A DNA stretch of 64,000 nucleotides from Callorhinus ursinus (taxonomy: Eukaryota > Chordata > Mammalia > Carnivora > Otariidae): assembly GCF_003265705.1 (NCBI RefSeq), contig NW_020313157.1:2463570-2527569 (forward strand). The letters are read 5' to 3'. Below, one piece after another: positions 1 to 26,321 of the stretch. Below the pieces are notes generated by a model that did no database searches, was not told the origin of the DNA, and saw nothing but the letters and a program-made list of their open reading frames with translations. The translations under genes were made by a program, and so were the position numbers. Each line of letters opens with the position of its first letter. Position 1 is the stretch's first letter.

Positions 1-173
1 CTGCCTTCGGCTCAGGTCATGATCCTGGAGTCCCGGGATCGAGTCCCGCATCGGGCTCCCTGCTCAGCAGGGAGTCTGCCTCTCCCTCTGACCCTCTTCC
101 CTCTCATGCTCTCTCTCTACCATTCTCTCTCTCTCTCAATAAATAAATAAAAATCTTTAAAAAAAAAAAAAAA
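1..173 (+). mobile_element. Carnivore tRNA-Lys SINE, cut by window start
   Basis: Starts inside the head (CTGCCTTCGGCTCAGG) and ends in AAATAAATAAAAATCTTT plus poly(A). Confidence 0.9.
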
Positions 174-360
174 GAACACCAGACACAAGACAAATAAGAC
201 AATAGAAAACTTAACACAGTAGACCAACTAGATCTAACAACATACACAGAACACTCTACCCAACAAGAGAATCACATTCTTCTCAAGTGCATATAGGACA
301 TTTCCCAAGACAGACCATATGTTAGGTCACGAATTAAGTCTCAAGAGATTTAAAAAGATA

Positions 361-542
361 GAGGCACCTGGGTGGCTCAGTCGGTTAAGCGTCTACCTTC
401 GGCTCAGGTCATGATCCAGGGTCCTGGGATCCAGTCCCCCATCGGGCTCCCTGCTCAGCGGGAGGCCTGCTTCTCCCTCTCCCTCTCCACCCCTCCTCAG
501 TGCTCATGCTCTCTCTCTCAAATCAATAAAATCTTAAAAAAA
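361..542 (+). mobile_element. Carnivore tRNA-Lys SINE
   Basis: Full head to tail, flanked by the 15-bp target duplication AGATTTAAAAAGATA (346-360 and 543-557) within L1. Confidence 0.93.
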
Positions 543-1560
543 AGATTTAAAAAGATAGATACCATACAAAGTATCTTCTCTGACAAGAGGATATAGTTAC
601 GAATCAGTAACATGAGGAAAACTGAAAAACACACAAAATTGTGGAAATTAACCAACATACTTCTTAAACAATCAATGAATCAAAGAAAAAAAATCACAAA
701 GGAAACTAGAAAATACTTAAAGATGAATGAAAATGAAAACACAATATACCAAAACTTATGATACAAAGGATGCAAAGGAGTACTTATAGCTATCAACGTT
801 TCCATTGTAAAAAACAAATCTCAAATCAACAACCTAACTCTACAACTTAAGGAACTAGAAAAAGAATAAGTTAAACCTAAAGAAAGCAGAAGGAAGGAAA
901 TACAGATCAGAGCATAGGTAAATAAAACAGAATAAACCAATAGAGAAAAATCAGTAAGAGCAGGAGTTGGTTCTTGGAAAACATCAACACAATTGACAAA
1001 CCTTTAGCTAGATGGACTAATAATGTTCAAGAGGATACTCAAATTACCAAAATCAGGAAAGGAAGTGGGGACGTTACTACTGATTCTACAATAAAAAAGG
1101 ATTCTAAGAGAGTACTATAAACAACGGCACACAACAAATTGGATTACCTAGTTGAAATGGACAAATTCCTACAAACACAAAACCTACTAAGACTTTCTCT
1201 ATTTCCCAAAGAAATACAAAATCTGACTAGACTTGTAACTAGTGAACGGACTGAATCAGTTATCAAAAATCTCCTGACAAAAGGAAAGACCTGGACCTGA
1301 TAATGGCTTCATGGGTGGATTCAACCAAATACGTAAAGAACTACTACCACCAATCCTCAAACTTTTCCAAAACACTGAAGAGGAAAGACAAATTCATTCT
1401 ATGAAGCCAGCATTACCCTGATACCAAAACCAGGCAAAGACACCACAAGAAAATTACAGACCAATATGTCCTATTAACACTGATGCAAAACTCCCCAACT
1501 ACTAGCAAACAGGATTCAGGAGAATATTAAAAACATTATACATCATGACCAAGTGAGGTT

Positions 1561-1757
1561 GTTTTTTGTTTGTTTTTTGTTTTTTTAAGATTTTATTTAT
1601 TTATTGAGAGAGAGAGAGATCATGAGCAGGGGGAGGGGTATAGGAAGAAGCAGGCTCCCCAGTGAGCAGCAGCCCGAAGGGGAACTCAATCCCAGGACCC
1701 TGGGAACATGACCTGAGCCAAAGGCAGACACTTACCGACTGAGCCACCCAGGTGCCC
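1561..1757 (-). mobile_element. Carnivore SINE, minus orientation, in L1
   Basis: Poly(T), then AAGATTTTATTTATTTATTG through GAGCCACCCAGGTGCCC. It splits the L1 sequence. Confidence 0.9.
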
Positions 1758-3178
1758 ACAACCCAGTCAGATTTATGCTTGGAATGCAAGGGTGATTCAA
1801 CATATGAAAACTGATCAGTGTAATATGCCACATTAACAGAAGGAAAAAAAAACCCACATGATCATTTCAATTGATGCAGAAAAGGCAAAGGACAAAATAC
1901 CACACCCTGTCATGATGAAAACACTCAACAAACTAGAAACAGGAATACCTCCACATAATAAAAGCCAAATATGAAGCCCCCCCAGGGAACATCATAACGG
2001 GGAAAGGCTGAAGCATTTCCTCTAAGATCAGGAACAAGATAAGAATGCAGGCTTTCACCACTTCTATTCAACCTAGTACTATGAGTTCTAACCATAGCAG
2101 TTAGGCAAGAGAGAGAAACAAAAGGCATCCAAATTGGAAAGGAGAAGGTGAGCCCTGTTTGCAGATATGATTTTTTATTTAGAAAACTCTAAAGATTCCA
2201 AAAAATTTTAGGATGAATTTTGCAAAGTATCAAGATACAAAATCAACACACACAAAAATCAGTTGTATTTCTGTACATGAAAAATGAACACTCTAAAAGG
2301 AAATTACAAAAATAATTCTATTCACAACAGCATCAAAAGAAAAAAAAAAAACAGAAAAACTTAGGAATTAACCTCACCAAAGACCTAAAAGACTTGTACA
2401 GTGAAAATGACAAAACATTACTGAACAACATAAATAAATGGAAACAACCCATCATGGACTGGACAACTTAATATTATTGAATTGTAATCTCAGGACTACC
2501 CAAAGCAATCTACAGATTCAATGCTATTGCTAGCAAAATCCTAATGTGTTTTTTGCAGAAATAGAAAAACCCATCCTAAAATTCATATAGATTTTCAAGG
2601 GACCCTGAATAGCCAAAATAATCTTGAAAAAGAATAAAGCTGGAGAATTACACTTCGTGATTTCAAAACGTACTACAAAGCCACAGTAATCCAAACAGTG
2701 TGTTACTGACATAAAGGCAGACACAGAGGCCAATGCAATAGGACAGAGAGCCCAGAAATAAAACCCTCACTCACACATGTGGTCAAACAATTTTTGACAA
2801 AGGTGCAAAGACCAATAAAGGAAGGACAGTCTTTTCAACAGATGGTGCTGGGAAACCCAGATACCCCATGCAAAAAACTGAAGTTGGACCCTTAATGCCA
2901 TATACAAAAATTAACTCAGCTTCATGATATGGGATCTGATAATTATATCTCAGATATGACACCGAAGGTACATGCAACAAAAAGTAGACAAATTGGACTT
3001 CATTAAATTTAAAAATTTTGTGCACCAAAAGCTATTATCCACAGAGTAAAAAGGCAACTCACAAAATGGGAGAAAATATTTGGAAATCACATCTGTCAAG
3101 GATTAATATCCAGAATACAGAAAGAACTCCTGAAACTCAACAATGAAACAAATTAACCCAATTCAAAAATGGGTGAAC

Positions 3179-3385
3179 GGGGCACCTGGGTGGCTCAGAC
3201 ATTAAGCGTCTGCCTTCGGCTCAGGTCATGATCCCAGGGTTCTGAGATCAAGCCCGCCATCGGGCTCCCTGCTTTGCAGGAAGCCTGCTTCTCCCTCTCC
3301 CACTCCCCCTGCTTGTGTTCCCTCTCTGTGTCTCTCTCTGTCAAATAAATAAAATCTGAAAAAAATAAAATAAAATAAAATAAAA
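3179..3385 (+). mobile_element. Carnivore SINE in L1
   Basis: GGGGCACCTGGGTGGCTCAG to an (AAAAT)n tail. The flanks AATGGGTGAAC and AATGGATGAAA look like a diverged target duplication. Confidence 0.9.
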
Positions 3386-4150
3386 AATGGATGAAAGACT
3401 TGCATAGACATTTCAAAAAGATACATAAATGGCTCATTGGTACATGAAAAGATGCTCAACACCACTGACCACTAGGAAAATTCAAATCTACAGGGAGATA
3501 CCACCCTCAGGTCCATTACAGTGGCTACCATCAAAAACCCAGAAAACGTCGAGTACTGGCAGAATGTAGACAAATTGGAACCCTTGTGCACTGTTGGTGG
3601 AAATGGAAAATGACACAGCCACTATGGAAGACATTGATGATTCCTCAAAAAATTAAACATACAATTATCACATGATCCAGCAATTCCACTTCTAGGCATA
3701 CACACAAAAGAACTGAAAGCAGGGTGTTGAAGAGGTATTTGTACACCCAAGTTCATAACAGCATTATTCACAATAGCTAAAATATGGAAACCTAAGTATC
3801 AGCAGATGGGTGGATAAGCAAAATGTCTTCTATACATACAATGGAATATTATTCTGCCTTAAAAAGGAAGCAATTCTGTAATGTGTAATACAGACAAATC
3901 CTTGATATTATACTAAGTGAAATAAGCCAGTTACACAAAGACAAATTCTGTATGATTCCACTTCTATGAGGTACTCAGAGGAGTCAAAATCATAGACAGA
4001 AAGTAGAACAGTGGTCACAGAATCTGAGGGGTGGGGCATGTGAAGTTATCGTTTAATGGGTACAGAGTTTCAGTTTTGTAAGATGAAAAGAGTTATGGAA
4101 ATGGATGGTGATGGTTGCACAACAATGTAAATGTATTTAAAACCACTGAC

Positions 4151-4341
4151 GGGGCGCCTGGGTGGCTCAGTCAATTAAGTGGCTGCCTTTGGCTCGGGTC
4201 ATGATCCCAGAGTCCTAGGATCAAGCCCCACATCCGGCTCCCTGCTCAGCAGGGAGCCTGCTTCTCCCTCTGCCTGCCATTCCCCTTGCTTGTGCTCTCT
4301 GTCAAATAAATAAATAAAATCTTTTAAAACAAAACAAACAC
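4151..4341 (+). mobile_element. Carnivore SINE in L1 3' end
   Basis: GGGGCGCCTGGGTGGCTCAG start and an A-rich tail. CACTGAC occurs on both sides. Confidence 0.9.
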
Positions 4342-4926
4342 TGACCTATGCACCCAAAAATGGTTAAGATGGTAAATTTTATGTAAAGTCTATTTTCCCA
4401 CAGTGGGGGCAGGGGGAAGAGCACTAGCTCCAGCCAGCTTTCCTGCCTGTGGATGGCAGCTGTAGTCCATTCACCTGAGCTACATAACACAGAAGTTCAG
4501 CACTTAACTCCAATAAGCAGTCAGCCCTGCTACTCGAAAATGAGACTTCTGTTCAGAACCGGAAGATGTTTCCAAGATGAATCTACCTCTCAACTTCTAC
4601 GAGGAGCCATTATCTCAAAACAGGTAAGGGCAGACTGAGGTGAGATGAGCATGCCCCAACCAGGAGCTGAAGTGGGACAAGAATAACAAAGACAAAAAAA
4701 CCCCACCGGTAACTTCCCTCTTCAAAGGAAGAATAAGAGCCATTCCCAGCAACTGTACACTGCCTGATTACTCCAGTAAGATGGGGGTTGAGTCAGCTAG
4801 ACGGTGACCTCCTGAGGGACAGGACCCTGTTGGCCTGGCACAACAGAAGCACTCAAATATTTCTTTACCACAAGAACACTCCACCTCCTCACCACACGGA
4901 CCATACTTGCTGCTCACGGCCCTCAC

Positions 4927-20819
<15,893 letters not shown>

Positions 20820-21495
20820 CTGTTAACATTAAAAGAAGGGCCAGGTCAAACCAAGATGATAAAAATGATAATTTCTCCTGTTCAGCTATTCAGATTCAAG
20901 CTTAAAAGAATTTCATTGTCAAGAAGAATCCACTGTTAAGTTGATCTTAATTACCACTTACTGCTTTTTTCTTCTTCAATACTATTCATCTTAAATATAC
21001 CATTTTTAAATATAAATGTAAATCATCCCAAATCTTATCATTCAGAGATAGTGTTCAGCATACTTCTTTCTAGTCTTTTTTTCTATGCCAGTCAATAGTT
21101 CTTACATGTTAGAGAATCCATGCTGATAGAGCCTTAAAGAATCCTCAAAACTGCAAACATCACCAGAGAATATTTTTCATTTATCTAACACTTTTTTTTT
21201 TCTGGCGGAGAATAATCTCTTTCTTAAGATCTCTGTATTTTCATCACCAGCAGTACACTTACATTTAGGGCCCATCTTTCCAATGAGAAAGTTTTCAACA
21301 GCTCACAGAAGGTACTGCCTCCTCTGGGGTAAGTAAAAAACCAGTGTCTCAGGAGGAGTGTGGCTCGGCTCATTTCCTAACACACCAGCGTCTGTCCACC
21401 CACAACTGGGCCTCGGCAAAGTAAAAAATTATCACATGCCAAAGACCTTCAAAGTTGCTTGGAAATGGTCAAAATAGACTGTAAAGCTCAGAACA

Positions 21496-21523
21496 CCCAG
21501 GGTTTACAGCCCAGGGTTTACAG
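21496..21523 (+). repeat. Perfect 14-bp tandem duplication
   Basis: CCCAGGGTTTACAG occurs twice in direct succession, immediately before the alternating purine-pyrimidine tract. Confidence 0.9.
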
Positions 21524-21538
21524 AATATAAATATCCAA

Positions 21539-21596
21539 ACACACACACACACGCACACACACTATATATATAGCGTGTGTGTGTGCGCGCGCGCAC
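21539..21596. repeat. CA / TA / GTGC alternating tract, palindromic
   Basis: (CA)n with one CG, then (TA)5, then (GT)n and (GC)n: about 57 bp of nearly unbroken purine-pyrimidine alternation. The two arms are complementary around the TA centre. Confidence 0.9.
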
Positions 21597-21880
21597 TTCA
21601 GGTATAATCTTATGTCCTTTTTTAAACTCACACTCTAGTATGAACTTTCTACCATGACACTAAATAAAAATATTCACTGCTGCCTTGTTTATACAGGAAA
21701 ATGGTAAAAACAACCTTGATATCCAGCATTAAGGGAATGGTTGGAAAAAAAAACTGCAGCTTTTTTAAAACTGATTTATTCTTATAATCTATAAATTTTG
21801 ATAGAGATATACAATGCTTGTCATACCTCTTACAACTACTTTTTCCTGCTCTGTTACTGTTTAATTTAAAGTGAGGTATA

Positions 21881-22089
21881 GGGCACCTGGGTGGCTCAGT
21901 TGGTTAAGCGACTTCCTTCGGCTCAGGTCATGATCCTGGAGTCCCAGGATCGAGTCCCGCATCAGGCTCCCTGCTCGGCAGGGAGTCTGCTTCTCCCTCT
22001 GACCCTCTTCCCTCTCGTGCTCTCTATCTCTCATTCTCTCTCTCTCAAATAAGTAAATAAATAAATAAATAAAATCTTTAAAAAAAAAT
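21881..22089 (+). mobile_element. Carnivore SINE with 13-bp target duplication
   Basis: Flanked by AAAGTGAGGTATA at 21868-21880 and 22090-22102. Confidence 0.95.
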
Positions 22090-22102
22090 AAAGTGAGGTA
22101 TA

Positions 22103-22133
22103 GTGCTCGCTTCGGCAGCACATATATACTAAA
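22103..22133 (+). pseudogene. U6 snRNA 5' fragment (about 30 nt)
   Basis: GTGCTCGCTTCGGCAGCACA, then TATATACTAAA, matches the 5' end of U6 snRNA with two extra bases (TATATACT instead of TATACT). Nothing of the remaining U6 body follows. A diverged third copy of the SINE's target site (AAAGTGAGATATA, 22131-22143) comes next. It is a retrotransposed scrap, not a functional gene. Confidence 0.9.
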
Positions 22134-22143
22134 GTGAGATATA

Positions 22144-23399
22144 AAAGAAATTTTAATTTAGTTTTCACACTGAACTCTCTAACTTGGCTTCTTCCCACAT
22201 CAATCACTAATCTTTCTTTCCCCTGACTTGGCATATGTTATATAGTAATGTATTAGACATCTTAAGATCTACTACGGAAATCCAACCTGTTAGATTAATC
22301 TAGTATATCTAGACATTCTTTAACCAAAACTATACTATTTTGAAAAATTTTTATGGTATATTTTAATATCTTCAATCAAAAATTCATCTTTATTATTCTT
22401 CTTTTAAAAATAATAGTTATTCCAGCCTGTTTATTATTTCAGGTCAACCTAGGAATCATTCTGACAAGTTCCAAAAAAAAAGCTCACTGTATTTTGACAT
22501 TAATGAATGATTAGTAACTAATTCAGGAAGATTTACACATATCACATATATCCGCATATAAGAATGTCTACTTGTATACATGTAATGTTCATTTTTTTCT
22601 ACTATGACCAAAAATTATGATCGCTAAGATCAGGGAATAAAATATCTAAAAATGAAGAGTTAAAATTATTCTAAGTAGGCAGCAAAGTGATTAGCAGCAA
22701 AACAGGTTGGTAGTGCAAAAAACCATCGTGCACTAAAATGTTGGAAAGAAATTCCCCTAAAAAAAACTTTCAAGGCCCCCAGGACATTAGTGATGCCCTG
22801 GGTTGTGAAAATAAATCACAGCTGAAAGCTGAGGCTTAAAGGTCCCCCACTGACACAAGCAGGTAAAGTCACACTGTAAGAAGGGAACCTTCCAGTTAAC
22901 AGATGGGATAATAGGAAGTTCACCCTGGAAGGGGCAACCAGGTTCCTGTCCCCGTCAGGCAGTAATTTTTAAAATGTAACCTTATCATGGTCCAAATTTT
23001 AGACATTGTAACTTCATTCACCTAAATGGTAAAACTGCTTCTCTAGGTTGTGTGACTTTATAAATAAGACTAGAGAATAAAGTAAATCAAACCTATGACG
23101 TATTAACAGTAGATTTTAGACGAAATTTTATAATCATCACGATAATTACTTGCTACTTGTTACTAAGTTATTTGAAACATTTAAGAAAAATCAGACATAT
23201 TAATGATTAACCTATTAGACTTACAATTTTAATTTGAAAAAAAAAATAGAAGTTTCGAAGTGTTCATTTAGACCTGACTTCTACATCTATCAGACTTACA
23301 TGAGTTATGTCTTTGGAAAGATTTTACCATTAGGCTTATAAGTACATTTTAGAAGTTTGAAGTATTTGAGAGAAAAAACATATACAACTTTAAATGCAG
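22144..23399. other. UBN1 first intron, AT-rich, no recognised element
   Basis: About 1.25 kb of AT-rich intronic sequence with nothing I can name. Confidence 0.5.
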
Positions 23400-23498
23400 G
23401 GGACCTAAGTGGCTCAGTAGGTTGATCAGGTCTTGATCTCAGAGTAGTGAGTTCAAGCCCGGCTCTGGGCTCCATGCCCAAAACAAAACAAAAACAAA
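23400..23498 (+). mobile_element. Short SINE, tRNA-related head only
   Basis: About 85 bp of diverged head (AAGTGGCTCAG to GGGCTCCATGCCC) followed directly by (AAAAC)n, with no CT-rich body. Perfect 14-bp duplication AACTTTAAATGCAG at 23386-23399 and 23499-23512. Confidence 0.88.
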
Positions 23499-23649
23499 AA
23501 CTTTAAATGCAGCTTAAAACATTTAAGGGTATTCAACATTGCAAAAAGAGTTCACTGTTTAGTGGAATGTAATTTTTTAAACTGATACATTAACTGAAGC
23601 TTTATCAAGGGTCAAATATTTTTATTTTTATATAACTACTCTTAGATTT

Positions 23650-23859
23650 GTTTTTTTTTTCTCTTAAGATTTTATTTGACAGAGAGAGAGAGAGAGAGAG
23701 AGAGACAGTGAGAGAGGGAATACAAGCAGGGGGAGTGGGAGAGGGAGAAGCAGGCCTCCCGCCAGCAGGGAGTCCAAGGCGGGGTGCGATCCCAGCACCC
23801 TGGAATCATGACCTGAGCCGAAGGCAGATGCTTAACGACTGAGCCACCCAGGCACCCCC
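23650..23859 (-). mobile_element. Carnivore SINE, minus
   Basis: Poly(T) and (GA)n at the left, CCACCCAGGCACCCC at the right. Target copies TACTCTTAGATTT and TATTCTTAGATTT differ at one base. Confidence 0.92.
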
Positions 23860-23878
23860 TATTCTTAGATTTATAATT

Positions 23879-24077
23879 GGGGGCACCTGGGTGGCTCAGT
23901 TGAGTGACTCTTGGTTTGGGCTCAGGTCATAATCTCAGGTCCTGAAATCAAGCCCTGCATCCCGCTCAGCTTGGAGTCTGCTTGGGATTCTTTCCCCCTT
24001 CTACTCCCTCCCCCTCTGCTCCTCCCCCTGCTCTTTTCCTCTCTCTCTCAAAATAAATAAAAATCTTAAAAAAAAAA
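23879..24077 (+). mobile_element. Carnivore SINE (older subfamily)
   Basis: GGGGGCACCTGGGTGGCTCA with a diverged middle and poly(A). Confidence 0.9.
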
Positions 24078-24363
24078 TGTGGGAGTAAAACTTAAAAGGC
24101 TTAAGAAAAACTAGGTATTTAAATACTCAATTTTAACAAGTTGAACATCATTCTAAATAAAAGCACAGTATTGTACACATAAAAACATCCCTCCCAAAAA
24201 ACCTCAACTGGTGTTATCAAAGAAACACTAGCTTTCTTTTGCATCTTGGTTTATTCCCACGAATTACACATTTTTTTCATTATACACCCTCTTAACTATT
24301 ATATGTTCAAACTGATTATCAGTGAAACAGAAAAACTTAATTCTGTATTATGATTATGTAGTC

Positions 24364-24539
24364 TTTTTTTTTTTTTTTTTTAGATTTTTATTTGACAGAC
24401 AGCGAGAGAGGGAACACAAGCAGGGGGAGGGGGAGAGGGAGAAGCAGACTCCCCACTGAGTACGGAGCCCGATGTGGGGCTGGATCCCAGGACCCTGGCC
24501 AAAGGCAGAGGCTTAAGGACTGAGCCACCCAGGTGCCCC
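24364..24539 (-). mobile_element. Carnivore SINE, minus
   Basis: Long poly(T), GACAGACAGCGAGAGAGGGA, ending CCACCCAGGTGCCCC. Confidence 0.9.
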
Positions 24540-25386
24540 TGTAATTAGTCTCCTTACTGAACTCATTTAATGGCTCCCCGCCCCCCCCACAAGAGGCTGT
24601 CCTGTCGTTCCTGGAAATGAGATTTTTTTTCTTCTTTCTGAAATGTCTCTTATTTTTGTTTCCTGTCTTATTGCATTGGCTAGAACTTACAGGATAATAT
24701 TAAACCTATATTCTTTGCCATGCTCTGACTCTCATGGAAACGCATCTAGGTCCACTGGGATGTTGATCTAAATCTCACATATTTTATCAAACCATTAAAA
24801 TATCCTTCAATTGCTCAAAATTAAGAGTTTTAAAATTAGGAACGTGTGTTGAATTTTATGAGATCATTTCCTGGAATCTTAAATGTGCTTTCAATTACCG
24901 GTTTGTCCTAAAGGCAATATAAAACAGTAAATGACAGCTCCTGAAACTAATTGACGGTACTTTAGGGAAACTGATCTCCAAGAAAAACCAAGCTGCGGAC
25001 AAGCCAACTCGCCAAACACACAAAAAACCACTCTTACAACCAAAGTCCCTCTATAACAAAAACACCTACAGGAGAAGCGTGAGCTTCCGCCACCTTTTCA
25101 AGCAGAGGGCGACTCAAGAAAAACTCTTCAGTCGACACTTAGACATATTTGGAGTCTGCAACTGGGACTGGGACCTTTTCAGAAACCGTTATTTTCCACC
25201 CGGAGTGTTTGGGCCCTAGGCTGAACTGCTGTGAACAGTTCCCCATTCAATGACTTCGTTTTCACGTACTGAAACTACGCGAGCATCTGCCTTCCTGTTG
25301 TCACAACAGCCAGCTCCCAACTTCTCTAAAAGTGTCAAACTATAACAAGGCGTACATGAGAGCCCGGTCCCGACAAAGACACGCAC

Positions 25387-25860
25387 CTTTGTCCCCGGCG
25401 CGACGCAGGCTACGGCCCCGAGGGCCGCACTCGTCCCCCCGCGGCCGTCCTCATGCCGGCCCGGGCGCCCGGGCTGCGGCGCTGCTAGCGGCCGGCCCCC
25501 GAGCCATTCCTCCCGGCGGGCGGCCAACCCGCACCGCGGCCCATGGCCGGGTCCCCACGCGCCCGGGGGAGCCTCGCCAGCCGTGCCGCTGCGCCGGCCC
25601 CGTAGGAAGCGGAGAGACGCCGGCTCCACGTCGGTCGAGCAGCTCGGGACCTTGGGCGGGCTGCAGTGGCGCCCCGGGAGAACTTGAGGCGGCGGACGCG
25701 GGCTCCGAGCCGCTCCCCGGACGCCGGCCGTTAGAAAGCGCGCACCGAAGGACCCGTCCGCCCCCCGGGCGAGGCCGCGCAGAGCCCGCCCGGCGCGGGC
25801 CCCGGGCGCGAGCGGAGGCTGGCTTCCAGGCCGCGCCGAGGTCCGTCAGGGCAGCTCCCG
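25387..25860 (-). other. UBN1: Candidate UBN1 non-coding first exon (5' UTR)
   Basis: On the minus strand the sequence GGGGACAAAG followed by GTGCGT at 25386 is a good splice donor inside the CpG island. It would join to the acceptor at 20820 and give a 4.6 kb first intron. The upstream (high-coordinate) limit near 25860 is a guess. No transcript evidence is available here. Confidence 0.4.
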
Positions 25861-26112
25861 GTGTGGAGACACGGCCGGCCCCCGCGCGGAACTAACGGCC
25901 GTAACGGAAGCGCGAACGGGAGGGGACTGGAGGCCAGAGCCCAGGGGCGGGGCGGGCCGCAGGGCCGGCTCCCTCACGCACTCGAACGGCCGCACCGTCG
26001 CCGCCACCTCCGCCGCCTCAGACCGCGGGCGCTTCGTTGTCACGAGCCGGAGGGAGGGGGAAGGAGCCGGGAGTCTCCGGGCTCCGGCGCGCCGAGACCG
26101 CGGCACCCCAGT

Positions 26113-26219
26113 CACGTGCCTCTCGGCCGGCCAATGAACTCCTGCGGGCGCGGTGACGTCAGGGCAGCGGCGTGGCCGGTGACAGCCGGCCCCCATCACG
26201 TGGCCGGGCTCACTCCAAT
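26113..26219. promoter_or_regulatory. Cluster of CACGTG, CCAAT and CRE sites in divergent promoter
   Basis: Within 107 bp lie an E-box in GTCACGTG context, CCAAT, a perfect palindromic CRE (TGACGTCA), a second E-box (ATCACGTGG) and a second CCAAT followed by GGGCGG. These match USF/MiT-TFE, NF-Y, CREB/ATF and Sp-type consensus. They lie about 65-170 bp upstream of the GLYR1 start codon. Sites are seen in sequence; factor occupancy is inferred. Confidence 0.75.
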
Positions 26220-26240
26220 GGGCGGTGCCGGGGCGACCTG

Positions 26241-26282
26241 ATGTTCCCGGCGGCCCGTGCGTCGGCGGTGGTTGGGTGGTAA
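26241..26282 (+). other. Upstream ORF in GLYR1 leader (13 codons plus stop)
   Basis: An ATG at 26241 opens 13 sense codons (MFPAARASAVVGW) and stops at TAA 26280-26282, one base before the GLYR1 ATG at 26284. Whether it is transcribed depends on the start site, which cannot be seen here. Confidence 0.5.
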
Positions 26283-26291
26283 GATGGCGGC
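26280..26291 (+). promoter_or_regulatory. GLYR1: TISU/YY1-like element over the GLYR1 start codon
   Basis: TAAGATGGCGGC matches the published TISU consensus SAASATGGCGGC at 11 of 12 positions, with only the first base differing. It also matches the YY1 core AANATGGCGGC. In TISU genes the element sets a short 5' UTR and scanning-independent initiation. The ATG also has A at -3 and G at +4. Confidence 0.7.
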
Positions 26292-26321
26292 TGTGAGTCT
26301 GCGGCTCGGCGATTTGGTGTG
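26284..26321 (+). CDS. GLYR1: GLYR1 coding exon 1
   Basis: 38 nt encoding [13 protein letters not shown], with the Trp codon split TG|G across donor GTGAGT. The exon lies in the CpG island. Confidence 0.97.

Larger units (their letters stand above)
176..4400 (+). mobile_element. Old LINE-1 (L1M-like), broken, sense on plus strand
   Basis: Degenerate L1 ORF2 and 3' UTR sequence with many stops and frameshifts. The 3' part reads like L1M families: GGTGATGGTTGCACAACAAT near 4107, then after a SINE AAAATGGTTAAGATGGTAAA near 4357. It lies antisense to UBN1 transcription in the left-most intron. SINEs interrupt it at 361, 1561, 3179 and 4151. No intact ORF remains. Confidence 0.85.

Noticed and set aside
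1..4400. Active LINE-1
   Set aside because: Many stops, frameshifts and inserted SINEs; neither ORF is intact.
21541..21596. CRISPR-like or satellite array
   Set aside because: It is a short dinucleotide tract without spacers, in a mammalian intron.
22103..22133. Functional U6 snRNA gene
   Set aside because: Only the first 30 nt are present, and no U6-type upstream promoter (TATA/PSE) was evident.
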